This document shows positions 24,440 to 32,468 of a stretch of 64,000 bases of DNA, one piece after another (within the stretch, counting starts at the first letter, position 1; every line of letters starts with the position of its first letter). The notes under the pieces were generated by a model, which saw only the letters and a list, made by a program, of their open reading frames with translations, was not told the DNA's origin and ran no database searches. The DNA is from Paenibacillus athensensis (lineage in GTDB: Bacteria; Bacillota; Bacilli; Paenibacillales; NBRC-103111): positions 1 to 64,000 of the forward strand of contig NZ_MYFO02000001.1 in the NCBI RefSeq assembly GCF_004514475.2. Direction: 5' to 3'. The translations under genes were made by a program, and so were the position numbers.

Positions 24440-25546
24440 TCAAGCGGTCTGTGACGTAACAAAGGTAACGAAAGCAAAATGACGGTAGTCATCGGCATCC
24501 TGTCCAACCTTGGCCCAGCTGTCGGCAGCGGCGTCGAGACCCAGATTCCACAGCTCGGGGTCCTGATCGGAGATCGCATTTTTGATCAGGTCCTGCAACG
24601 ATTTCAGATCGTCAGCGAGCGCTTTCCAGGAGCCTTTGGCTTTTTGCAGCGCCGGGAGCGCATTGTTGATCGATTCCTTGATGAAGCCGAGGCTTTTGGA
24701 GGCACTGGTCAAGGCGGCCAAAATGTTCAGGTCCGTATTCAGCTCGGTCGTCAGGCTGTTGATTTGCTTCTGGATTTCGTCCATTTGGCGCTTGCACGCT
24801 GCTGCTGCGGCGCCATAGGTGCCAGCAACGACCACAGCGGCGATAAAGCCAAAAATCGTAGCCCAGGCATATGTCGGCGTGGTAGCGGCAATGACGACAT
24901 CGCGGTTGTATTCGTCATTCAGCTTGTTAAACTGGTCGGTCAGGTCGGAGATCTGCTTCTTCAGCTTCGTGACGACGCCGTCCTCGTCATTCATTTGCTT
25001 GTTGTAGTTCTCGTCAAGCTTTTGAATGACTGTTTGATCGTTTGCCGTGTCGTCGGCGAATTTGGTGACGGCAGTTTCGGCAGCTACGGCGCGGTCATGG
25101 AATTCCGTCGCTTTTTTCTGGAGGAGATTGATGATCGCCGTCAGCTCTTTCAGCACCTTGTCTGTCGGATTCTCCAGATAGTCGTCGATTCTTTTTTGCA
25201 ATGCCGGATAGTAGGTCTTGGTGTATGTATTGTAATTGACGAGGTCGCTCGCCAGACTGACGGTTTGCGGGAATGTATCGTGCTGCCAGGTGTTGCAGTG
25301 CTCGTGTACCTTCTTATAGGCGTCGTAAATATCGCTGATATTCGGGATCGAAGCGCCAGGCTTCAGGTTAGCATAAACGCGAAATTCTTCGTCGTTGGTC
25401 GGCAGCGAAAGACCGTTTTGCGCATAGGCCTGAATGGCCGCCCAATCGGCGCGGGACAGCACATACTGATTGCCCTGCTGGGATTCCTGTCTCAACTGGC
25501 CGGGACCGAAATTCAAAGCGGTGTTAAGACGTATAACATTTGACAT
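24440..25546 (-). CDS. Alpha-helical pore-forming toxin-like protein (Xax/Hbl/Cry6 type)
   Basis: The ATG at 25546 follows GAAAGGGGA and gives 368 residues. The N-terminal third is helical with 'NTWQHDTFPQTVSLASDLVN'. Next comes a long coiled coil ('VVTKLKKQISDLTDQFNKL'), a central hydrophobic hairpin at about 220-255 ('TYAWATIFGFIAAVVVAG'), and a returning coiled coil ('CKRQMDEIQKQINSLTTEL') before a C-terminal helix bundle. Coiled coil, hydrophobic hairpin, coiled coil is the signature of ClyA-superfamily alpha pore formers such as XaxA, HblB and Cry6A. There is no signal peptide, as in Xax and Cry6, so release would need lysis or another route. It is the first gene of its operon. Family-level similarity needs a structure search. 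Confidence 0.78.
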   Translation of the reverse strand: MSNVIRLNTALNFGPGQLRQESQQGNQYVLSRADWAAIQAYAQNGLSLPTNDEEFRVYANLKPGASIPNISDIYDAYKKVHEHCNTWQHDTFPQTVSLASDLVNYNTYTKTYYPALQKRIDDYLENPTDKVLKELTAIINLLQKKATEFHDRAVAAETAVTKFADDTANDQTVIQKLDENYNKQMNDEDGVVTKLKKQISDLTDQFNKLNDEYNRDVVIAATTPTYAWATIFGFIAAVVVAGTYGAAAAACKRQMDEIQKQINSLTTELNTDLNILAALTSASKSLGFIKESINNALPALQKAKGSWKALADDLKSLQDLIKNAISDQDPELWNLGLDAAADSWAKVGQDADDYRHFAFVTFVTSQTA

Positions 25547-26105
25547 AAAGTTGATTCCCCTTTCAAATTTATCCATTTTTATGGGACAGGTCCATAGTAC
25601 CACGCGAAGGAGAAAAATGGAATATAAAATCTAAAATTTTACATTTTATAAATTTAACGCTATAATAATGGATTTATTTTACATAAATAATGGTGCTAAA
25701 ATCCTGACGGAAAATATTGAACCTGAAATATAGATATAAAGAACTAGGTAAATATACCTTTATGGAAAAACGCCAAAAAAGCGCTCCAGACGCATTGCTC
25801 CCACATATTTTGAAAAGGCTTCGCAGGACAACGAACCCGGCAGCAGCCGTTTTCCTTTTATTAAAAAGCCGATTGTCGATGATATGCATGCGACCAGCGG
25901 AGGGACGCCTGCAGTCGCTGCAGGCCAACCGGCTACGGCACGTTTTTTCAAGCTGAGGCCAATCTTTGCATAGCCTTCACATGCGTTCAATCAGCGATTT
26001 TGCAGGCTGCAAATTTTTTGCTTGACAGTTAAAGAGGTGGACTGCTATATTTGAAATCAATTCCTAGTATTCAACTATGATTAATTGTAATTAGGTGGTG
26101 TTGAC
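25547..26105. other. Divergent intergenic region between toxin-like and sulfate operons
   Basis: This 559-base stretch contains no gene that I can support. The part next to the toxin-like operon (25600-25760) is strongly AT-rich, and a minus-strand TACTAT near 25599 is a possible -10 for it. The middle holds a short inverted repeat, CTGCAG-TCG-CTGCAG, near 25909-25923, and weak open frames without ribosome sites. The right end carries the promoter of the sulfate operon. Confidence 0.6.
26022..26051 (+). promoter_or_regulatory. SigmaA-type promoter of the sulfate importer operon
   Basis: A perfect TTGACA (26022-26027) is followed after 18 bases by TATATT (26046-26051), about 55 bases before the cysT start. 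The leader contains ATTCCTAGTATTCAACTATG, which could be an operator for a sulfur regulator such as CymR, but I cannot match it to a consensus. There is no room for an S-box or other riboswitch. Confidence 0.7.
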
Positions 26106-26912
26106 TTGGCCAACAAAGTATTTAAAGCTACAGTACGATCTGTGCTTATCGGTTACTTGATCGCGCTGCTGGTGCTGCCGATCGGAGCCATTTACGTCAA
26201 GGGGTTCTCGCTGGGCTGGCAGCCCTTCTGGGAAGAAGTGACCGGACCGCTTGCCTGGAAATCGGTGGTGCTGACAATCAAGCTCAGTATCCTTTCAACC
26301 ATCATTCAAATGGTCATCGGCACGATGATTGCCTACGTGCTCGTCCGCTACACCTTTCCGGGGAAAAAGCTGCTGAACAGCATGGTCGATTTGCCGTTCT
26401 CACTGCCGACCTCCGTCGCGGGACTGATGATTCTGACGCTGCTCGGACCGCAAAGTCCGCTCGGCGCGGCGCTGGAGCACGCCGGGATTAAGCTGCTTTA
26501 CAATCAAACAGCAATCGTCATTGGCCTTGTTTTTGTTACCTTTCCGTTCGTCATCCGTACGGTTCAACCGCTGCTGGAGCAGATCGATCCATCCGAGGAG
26601 CAAGCGAGCTATACGCTCGGCGCGAGCAAATGGCTGACCTTTCGCCGCATTGTCTTTCCAGCCGTCGCACCGGGTATCGTTGCCGGCAGCATGCTGGCCT
26701 TCTCGCGGGCTTTGGCGGAATTCGGCGCCATCTCGCTGATTTCCGGCAATTTGCCGGGCAAGACAATGGTGGTCTCCGTCTACATCTACGGCGAGACGCA
26801 AAATTTCAATCCCGAAGGAGCCGCGGCGCTGTCCATCGTGCTGCTGACGCTTTCGCTGCTGCTGCTCTGGATCATTAACCTCGTAAGCCGCGAAAGGAGG
26901 CAGCTGACATGA
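26106..26912 (+). CDS. cysT: Sulfate ABC transporter permease CysT
   Basis: The gene starts at a TTG with AGGTGGTG 6-7 bases upstream. The 268-residue product has six membrane segments and the permease cytoplasmic loop 'EEQASYTLGASKWLTFRRIV', the EAA-type contact site for the ATPase. The segments 'DLPFSLPTSVAGLMILTLLG' and 'RALAEFGAISLISGNLPGKT' are typical of CysT/CysU of the sulfate/thiosulfate importer. It overlaps cysW by four bases (ATGA). It brings sulfate across the membrane together with CysW and the Sbp lipoprotein; the ATPase gene cysA is missing from this operon. Confidence 0.92.
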   Translation: MANKVFKATVRSVLIGYLIALLVLPIGAIYVKGFSLGWQPFWEEVTGPLAWKSVVLTIKLSILSTIIQMVIGTMIAYVLVRYTFPGKKLLNSMVDLPFSLPTSVAGLMILTLLGPQSPLGAALEHAGIKLLYNQTAIVIGLVFVTFPFVIRTVQPLLEQIDPSEEQASYTLGASKWLTFRRIVFPAVAPGIVAGSMLAFSRALAEFGAISLISGNLPGKTMVVSVYIYGETQNFNPEGAAALSIVLLTLSLLLLWIINLVSRERRQLT

Positions 26913-27703
26913 GACGCACGCTGATTGGTTTGACCGCGCTGATTATCGCTGTTTTGCTGCTCCTGCCGTTCGCGGGAATTACCGTCGGCGCTTTCCAGGA
27001 TGGCTTTGGCCCGTTCGTCGAAGCGCTGGCCCGGCCGGAGGCGCTGCACGCCATGTATATTTCAGCGGTCATCATTATTGTTGTGACGCTGCTGAACACC
27101 ATCGTCGGCGTGTATCTGTCGCTATCGCTGGTGCGGGGCCGCTGGATCGCCCGCTGGCTCAAGCCGGCGTTCAGCGCGATCATCGACCTGCCGTTTGCGG
27201 TTTCGCCGATCATTGCCGGCCTTACGGTCATCCTGATCTTCGGGCCGAATACGCTGCTGGGCGCTTTTTTCGAAGCGCATCATCTGAAAATCGTCTATGC
27301 GCTGCCCGGCATGATTCTCGCTACGACGTTCATCACCTTTCCGCTGATGATCCGCGAAGTCGTACCACTGCTGGAAGAGATCGGCACCCAGTCCGAGGAA
27401 GCCGCCGCGACGCTGGGCGCCAGCGAATGGCGGACCTTCCGCCAGGTCACCTGGCCGGCGATCCGCTGGGGCGTCGTCTACGGCATCGTGCTCACCGTAG
27501 CCCGCTCGCTGGGCGAATTCGGTTCGATTCTCGTCGTTTCCGGCAATATCATCGGCCAGACGCAGACCGCAACGACGCTTGTGTATCAGGACGCCGAGAA
27601 TTTCAATCTGATTGCAGCCAACAGCCTGGCTTTTGTGTTGGGTCTCATTTCGATTACCATCCTGCTCCTCCTGGAGTGGATGAAGCATCGCGCACACCGT
27701 TAA
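26909..27703 (+). CDS. cysW: Sulfate ABC transporter permease CysW
   Basis: This 264-residue six-segment permease is the partner of CysT. The EAA loop reads 'EEAAATLGASEWRTFRQVTW', and 'DLPFAVSPIIAGLTVILIFG' and 'RSLGEFGSILVVSGNIIGQT' are diagnostic of CysW. GAAAGGAGG inside the end of cysT serves as ribosome site. The following gene, 27 bases later, encodes the binding protein, so the order is T-W-Sbp with no ATPase gene. Confidence 0.92.
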   Translation: MRRTLIGLTALIIAVLLLLPFAGITVGAFQDGFGPFVEALARPEALHAMYISAVIIIVVTLLNTIVGVYLSLSLVRGRWIARWLKPAFSAIIDLPFAVSPIIAGLTVILIFGPNTLLGAFFEAHHLKIVYALPGMILATTFITFPLMIREVVPLLEEIGTQSEEAAATLGASEWRTFRQVTWPAIRWGVVYGIVLTVARSLGEFGSILVVSGNIIGQTQTATTLVYQDAENFNLIAANSLAFVLGLISITILLLLEWMKHRAHR

Positions 27704-27730
27704 TCATTTAATGTAAAGGGGAGCTTTTCC

Positions 27731-28840
27731 ATGAAAACCATTCGCACGCAAAACAAACGCACATTCGGCGCGCTTAGCGCCGCTATTCTGACCATCAGCC
27801 TGGCGCTGACCGGCTGCGCATCAGGCAACTCTGCCAGCCCGTCGCCATCGGCGCAGCCGTCCGCTGCAGCCGCATCTCCGGCCGCCAATGCCGGCGGCAG
27901 CGTGACGATTACCATCGGCGCGTATTCGATTCTCAAGGATTCCCTTGACAGCATCCTGCCGCTGTTCAAGGAGCAATGGAAGCAGAAGACCGGGCAAACG
28001 GTCGAATTCAAGGAATCGTACCAAGCCTCGGGCTCGCAGGCTACCGCGATCATTCAAGGCTTTGAAGCCGACATCGCGCCGCTTTCGCTGGAAGGCGATA
28101 TTCAGAAAATCGTCGACAAGGGCCTGATCACGAACGATTGGAAAAGCAAGCCGCACGGCGGCATGATTACGAACTCGATCGCCGCGATTGGCGTTCGCGA
28201 AGGCAACCCCAAGCAAATCCGCGACTGGAACGATTTGACCAAGCCGGGCGTCGAGGTGCTGATCCCGAATCCGAGCACGTCGGGCGGCGCGAAATGGGAC
28301 ATTAACGCCATCTACGGCGCGGGCTTGAAAATTTCCGAGGAAGCCGGCGCGAAAGATCCGGCCAAAGCGAAAGACCTCGTAGCTCAAGTGTATAAAAATA
28401 TCAAAGTGCTGGACAAAAGCGGCGCAGACTCGCTCGCTACGTTTGACAAAGGCGTGGGCGATGCCATCGTCACCTATGAAAACGAGCTGATTGCCCGGAT
28501 CAAGGCCGGCCAGAAATACGAGGAGGTCGTGCCGAAATATACGACGGCCATCGAGAACCCGGTTGCGCTCGTCGACAAATACGTTGACAAACACGGCAAC
28601 CGCGCAGCGGTTGAAGCGTTCCTCGAATTCCTCTGGAGCCCGGAAGCGCAGAAGGTATTTGCCGACAAAGGCTTCCGCTCCGTCGTTCCTGAAGTCGCCA
28701 AGCAATATGAAGCCAGCTACAAAAAGCCGGAGGGCTTGTTCGACATCGCCTATCTCGGCGGCTGGTCGCAGGTGAACAAGGAGCTGTACGGCAAGGGCGC
28801 GATTTGGGAAACGATTCTTGCCGAAGGCGGCAAGAAATAA
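27731..28840 (+). CDS. Sulfate-binding lipoprotein of the CysTW importer
   Basis: The 369-residue product has a lipoprotein signal with the lipobox 'LTGC' (Cys29), a Ser/Pro/Ala-rich linker, and a sulfate/thiosulfate-binding domain. The latter shows 'KESYQASGSQATAIIQGF' and 'ADIAPLSLEGDIQKIVDKGL', which match the oxyanion-binding loops of the Sbp/CysP family, and 'YENELIARIKAGQKYEEVVP'. In a Gram-positive cell it would be tethered to the outer face of the membrane and deliver sulfate to CysTW. A strong terminator follows, ending the operon. Confidence 0.92.
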   Translation: MKTIRTQNKRTFGALSAAILTISLALTGCASGNSASPSPSAQPSAAAASPAANAGGSVTITIGAYSILKDSLDSILPLFKEQWKQKTGQTVEFKESYQASGSQATAIIQGFEADIAPLSLEGDIQKIVDKGLITNDWKSKPHGGMITNSIAAIGVREGNPKQIRDWNDLTKPGVEVLIPNPSTSGGAKWDINAIYGAGLKISEEAGAKDPAKAKDLVAQVYKNIKVLDKSGADSLATFDKGVGDAIVTYENELIARIKAGQKYEEVVPKYTTAIENPVALVDKYVDKHGNRAAVEAFLEFLWSPEAQKVFADKGFRSVVPEVAKQYEASYKKPEGLFDIAYLGGWSQVNKELYGKGAIWETILAEGGKK

Positions 28841-28860
28841 GCAAGCGGCAACGCCGACAG

Positions 28861-28902
28861 GCCGTTCGCAAGCAGCTCAGGCTGCTGCGGACGGCTTTTT
28901 TG
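28861..28902 (+). terminator. Rho-independent terminator of the sulfate importer operon
   Basis: GCCGTTCGCAAGCAGC pairs with GCTGCTGCGGACGGC around a TCAG loop and runs into TTTTTT. The stem is long and nearly perfect. Confidence 0.9.
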
Positions 28903-29039
28903 CCGTATACGCAATTTGGCTGCACTTGGCGCGATTTTGCTGCAATCGTGTCCGATTGGCCAGCGACAAAGAGGAATCGCCGTTTTCGCTGTCGAAGCTT
29001 GTCTATAGCAAATCGGAGCCCAGCCTGCAGGAGAACCCT

Positions 29040-30770
29040 ATGATCAAAATGAGCATATTCCGCAAAATGATTTACGTGCTGTGTCTGTTGATTTTTCCCA
29101 TTGTCGGCATGTATGCGTATTCCGTGCAGACGAATACCGCGGTCATCGAGGAGCACATTCACCTGACCAACATCAATCGTCTTACGTATTTTGCCAATGA
29201 AATCGATTCCCAAATCAAGCAAATTACACTCTCCGGACTGACGCTGACCGAGGACCCGAATGTGCAGCAATTCATGGGGTATTCCTTTAGCAATGACTCT
29301 TATGAAAACGCTCGCAATAAAGCGGCAATCATCCAGAAACTCAAGCTGCTGGCGTTTTCCGTCAACTGGCCGGTCAACATCTCGATTTTTTCCAATGTAG
29401 CCCATGAGGTCATTTCCAACGATCCATCGCGTCTGTACGACGAGGGGGTGCTGCGCAACAACGTGCGCTCGGTGTGGATTTCCGGTCCGGCCATCGGCGC
29501 AGGCTCCGGAATGGATTTTCACTGGTACGCCTATTTACCGGAAAACAAGGAGCCATATGCGATGGCCAATCTCGTCGTCGAGCTGCGCTTCACCGAGCAA
29601 CCGCTCGTGCAGCTCCTTGACCACTTCAAGCAGCAAAGCGTGGACGAGCCGGTGCTGTACCGCTACGGCGGCGACATGATCGCCAATCGCAGCCTCAGCC
29701 CGGAGCTCAAGCAGCAATTCACGGCTTGGATGGGCGAGAACAGCCCGCTGCTGGAGGGCAGCGGCACCTTTACCGCCGAGCTTGGCGGCCAATCTTACGA
29801 GATCGCTTACGTGCGGATTCCGAGTATTCAATGGTACGCGCTGAACATCACGCCGGTGGAAAAAATTCTGAAGCCGATTCATCAAAGCCGCAATTTGTTC
29901 CTGCTGTTCATCGGATTCATTACGCTGCTCAGCTTCGCGGCTGCCTTTATGCTGTACCGTCAGGTGCAAATTCCGCTGGACCGGCTGATCCGCGGCTTGA
30001 AGAAGATTCAGTCCGGCGACTACGCCGTGCGGCTGGCGACGAAGAAGCGCGACGAGTTTCATTTTCTGAATCAGCGGTTCAACGATATGGCCGAGCGCAT
30101 TCAGGAGCTGATCGAGCGGGTATTTCACGAGAAGCTGCACGCGCGCGAAGCGACGCTCAAGCATTTGCAGTCGCAAATCAATCCGCATTTTATTTATAAT
30201 TGCATGGGCTTCATCATTAATATGAGCAAGCTCAAGCATCAGGACGCCGTCATTTCGATGGCGCAAAATTTGAGCCAATACTATCGCTACACGACCCGGC
30301 TGGAAAAACCGACCGCCTCGCTCAAGGAGGAGCTCAAGCTGGTCACGCATTATCTGGAAATCCAGAAGCTGCGTCAAGAGCGCGTGCATTATGAAATCGA
30401 CGTGCCGGAGGAGATGCTGGATATCCAGCTGCCGAGGTTGATGCTGCAGCCGATTGTCGAGAATGCGATCATTCACGGCGTGCAGAGCAAGCTGGAGGCT
30501 GGATTTATCCGCATTTGCGGCCGGTTGGAGGACGACGAGGTGATGCTGTACGTCGAGGATGACGGGAAGGGACTGGACGAGGAGCAGCGCAGCGAGTTGG
30601 AGAACAAGATGAAGCTGCCGCTGCAGGAAGAGATCGGGTGCGGTCTGTGGAACGTCCATCAGCGGCTCAAGCTGCATTTCGGCGAGCAGGCCGAAGCGGC
30701 GATCGGGCCGTCAGAGCTCGGCGGCTTGCGGGTCACGCTGCTGTGGAGCTGGAGCGCGGACGAAGCGTAA
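29040..30770 (+). CDS. YesM-type sensor histidine kinase
   Basis: The ATG at 29040 with AGGAGA 8 bases upstream gives 576 residues; the frame is open further upstream but runs through the terminator. There are two membrane segments, at about 8-28 and 280-302, enclosing a ~250-residue extracellular sensor domain, followed by HAMP, a His_kinase domain with the phosphoacceptor His383 in 'LQSQINPHFIYNCMG', and a HATPase domain with 'LQPIVENAIIHG' (N box) and 'GCGLWNVHQRL' (G box). The YesM group responds to extracellular polysaccharide or oligosaccharides in paenibacilli. It pairs with the YesN-type regulator 29 bases downstream. Confidence 0.93.
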   Translation: MIKMSIFRKMIYVLCLLIFPIVGMYAYSVQTNTAVIEEHIHLTNINRLTYFANEIDSQIKQITLSGLTLTEDPNVQQFMGYSFSNDSYENARNKAAIIQKLKLLAFSVNWPVNISIFSNVAHEVISNDPSRLYDEGVLRNNVRSVWISGPAIGAGSGMDFHWYAYLPENKEPYAMANLVVELRFTEQPLVQLLDHFKQQSVDEPVLYRYGGDMIANRSLSPELKQQFTAWMGENSPLLEGSGTFTAELGGQSYEIAYVRIPSIQWYALNITPVEKILKPIHQSRNLFLLFIGFITLLSFAAAFMLYRQVQIPLDRLIRGLKKIQSGDYAVRLATKKRDEFHFLNQRFNDMAERIQELIERVFHEKLHAREATLKHLQSQINPHFIYNCMGFIINMSKLKHQDAVISMAQNLSQYYRYTTRLEKPTASLKEELKLVTHYLEIQKLRQERVHYEIDVPEEMLDIQLPRLMLQPIVENAIIHGVQSKLEAGFIRICGRLEDDEVMLYVEDDGKGLDEEQRSELENKMKLPLQEEIGCGLWNVHQRLKLHFGEQAEAAIGPSELGGLRVTLLWSWSADEA

Positions 30771-30799
30771 GTAACAACATACGTAAGGAGAGGATCAAG

Positions 30800-32428
30800 A
30801 TGCTGCAGCTGCTAGTCGTGGACGACGAGGCGCATTGGGTGGAAAGTCTGGTGGAAACCATTCCCTGGGATACGGTCGGCATCGGCCAGGTGTTCAAGGC
30901 TTATTCGGGCAAGGAAGCGCTGCATGTGATGAGCGAGCAGTCGATTGATGTGGTCATCACCGATATCCGCATGCCGGAAATGTCGGGGCTGGAGCTGATT
31001 CGCGAAATCCGCAAGGTATGGGCCAAGACCAAGTGCATCATTTTATCGGGCTACGCCGATTTTGAATACGCCCAGCAGGCGATGCAATACCAGTCATTTG
31101 ATTACTTGCTCAAGCCGGTATGCGACGAGGATTTGCTGCGTACGGTCCATCAGTCGGTCGAGGTGATCCGCCAGGAGTGGGAGCAGGTCGCGTCCTACGA
31201 AAGCAGCATGCAGGTATTCCGCGAGAATTTGCCGCTGCTCAAAAGCAACCTGCTCGACGAACTGCTGCACGTGCAAACCTACAGCGAGGAGCGCTGGCTG
31301 GCCCGCAGCAAGCACCTCAACCTGCCGTTTGCCTTTGGCGCGCCTTATATGCTGATGCTGGCCCGGCTGGAGGACGGCTTTGAGCGCTTCAAGCCCGATC
31401 TGGCCGAATTTGCGCTTGGCAATATCGCCAATGAGCTGGGCAAATCCCATTTTCATTTCTGGTACACGAGCGACGTGCACGGGTATCTGGTGTTCGTGTT
31501 GACGCCCAAGGAGCCGTTCGGACCGGAGCCTGTGCCGGGCATGGACCCGCTGGAGGCCAGGCAGCAGATGGCCGAGCGGACGGCGCTGCGGCTGCAGCAC
31601 AACGCCAAGGTGTTTCTCAAGGGCGAAATTTCGCTGGCACTCGGCAAATGGGGACGGTTTCCCGAGCAGCTGTCGGCGTCGTACAAGGAGATTTTGAGCG
31701 CGTTTCGGCAAAAGGTCGGCGGCGACAAGCATTTTTTCCTGAAAATTATGGAAGCCGCTCCCGAGCTGATCGATATTCAGGCATTGACCCGGCTGTATGA
31801 GCCGCCAAGCCTGATGCATTTATTGGAAGCGGGCCGCTGGGAGGATGCCGAGGTCAAGCTGGGCGATGTGTTCGCCGAGCTGGATCAGAAGCCGTTCCAG
31901 ACGCAAGAGCACGTGATGGAGGTTTATTTTCATCTGCAATCGACCTTCATTTATTTGTGTCATAAAAACAACCAGCCGGTGCTTGGCGTCGACAGCATGC
32001 TGGAGGCCGGCCCCGACAACCGGATCGATTCGATCGAACGGCTGCGCCGCTGGGCGTTTGACATTTTGTATACGCTGCGCGACAGCGTCATTGCCGAGAT
32101 GAAAATTTCACGCAAATCGATCATCCAGAAGGTGCAGCAATTCATCGACAAGCATCTGACCGGCGATATTTCGCTGAATACGCTCGCCCGGCACGCTTAT
32201 ATGCACCCGACCCATCTGTCGAAGATTTACAAAATGGAAACCGGCGAAGGCGTCAGCCAATATATCCATCGCATCCGGATGGAAAAGGCGGCTTTTTTGC
32301 TCAAAAATGCCTCCGACATGCGGATTTACGAGGTAGGCGAGCAGATTGGCATCGCCAATACGCCGTATTTTATCCGGATTTTCAAGAAGTATTTTGGCGT
32401 GACTCCGCAGGAATACAGAGAAAGCTGA
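30800..32428 (+). CDS. YesN-type response regulator with AraC DNA-binding domain
   Basis: The ATG at 30800 follows AAGGAGAGG and gives 542 residues. The N-terminal receiver has Asp55 in 'VVITDIRMPEMSGLELI' and Lys in 'YLLKPVCDED'. A long, poorly conserved middle region follows, and the last ~100 residues are an AraC/XylS double helix-turn-helix ('ISLNTLARHAYMHPTHLSKI' and 'YFIRIFKKYFGVTPQEYRES'). It should bind DNA when phosphorylated by the upstream kinase and activate the neighbouring binding-protein and glucanase genes. That target assignment is from gene order. Confidence 0.93.
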   Translation: MLQLLVVDDEAHWVESLVETIPWDTVGIGQVFKAYSGKEALHVMSEQSIDVVITDIRMPEMSGLELIREIRKVWAKTKCIILSGYADFEYAQQAMQYQSFDYLLKPVCDEDLLRTVHQSVEVIRQEWEQVASYESSMQVFRENLPLLKSNLLDELLHVQTYSEERWLARSKHLNLPFAFGAPYMLMLARLEDGFERFKPDLAEFALGNIANELGKSHFHFWYTSDVHGYLVFVLTPKEPFGPEPVPGMDPLEARQQMAERTALRLQHNAKVFLKGEISLALGKWGRFPEQLSASYKEILSAFRQKVGGDKHFFLKIMEAAPELIDIQALTRLYEPPSLMHLLEAGRWEDAEVKLGDVFAELDQKPFQTQEHVMEVYFHLQSTFIYLCHKNNQPVLGVDSMLEAGPDNRIDSIERLRRWAFDILYTLRDSVIAEMKISRKSIIQKVQQFIDKHLTGDISLNTLARHAYMHPTHLSKIYKMETGEGVSQYIHRIRMEKAAFLLKNASDMRIYEVGEQIGIANTPYFIRIFKKYFGVTPQEYRES

Positions 32429-32468
32429 AGAGTAGCATTGTCATCACGTGTCCGAATGGAGGATGGTC

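Noticed and set aside
26051..26105. S-box or other riboswitch before the sulfate importer
   Set aside because: Only about 55 bases separate the promoter from the start codon, and no conserved riboswitch stems are visible.
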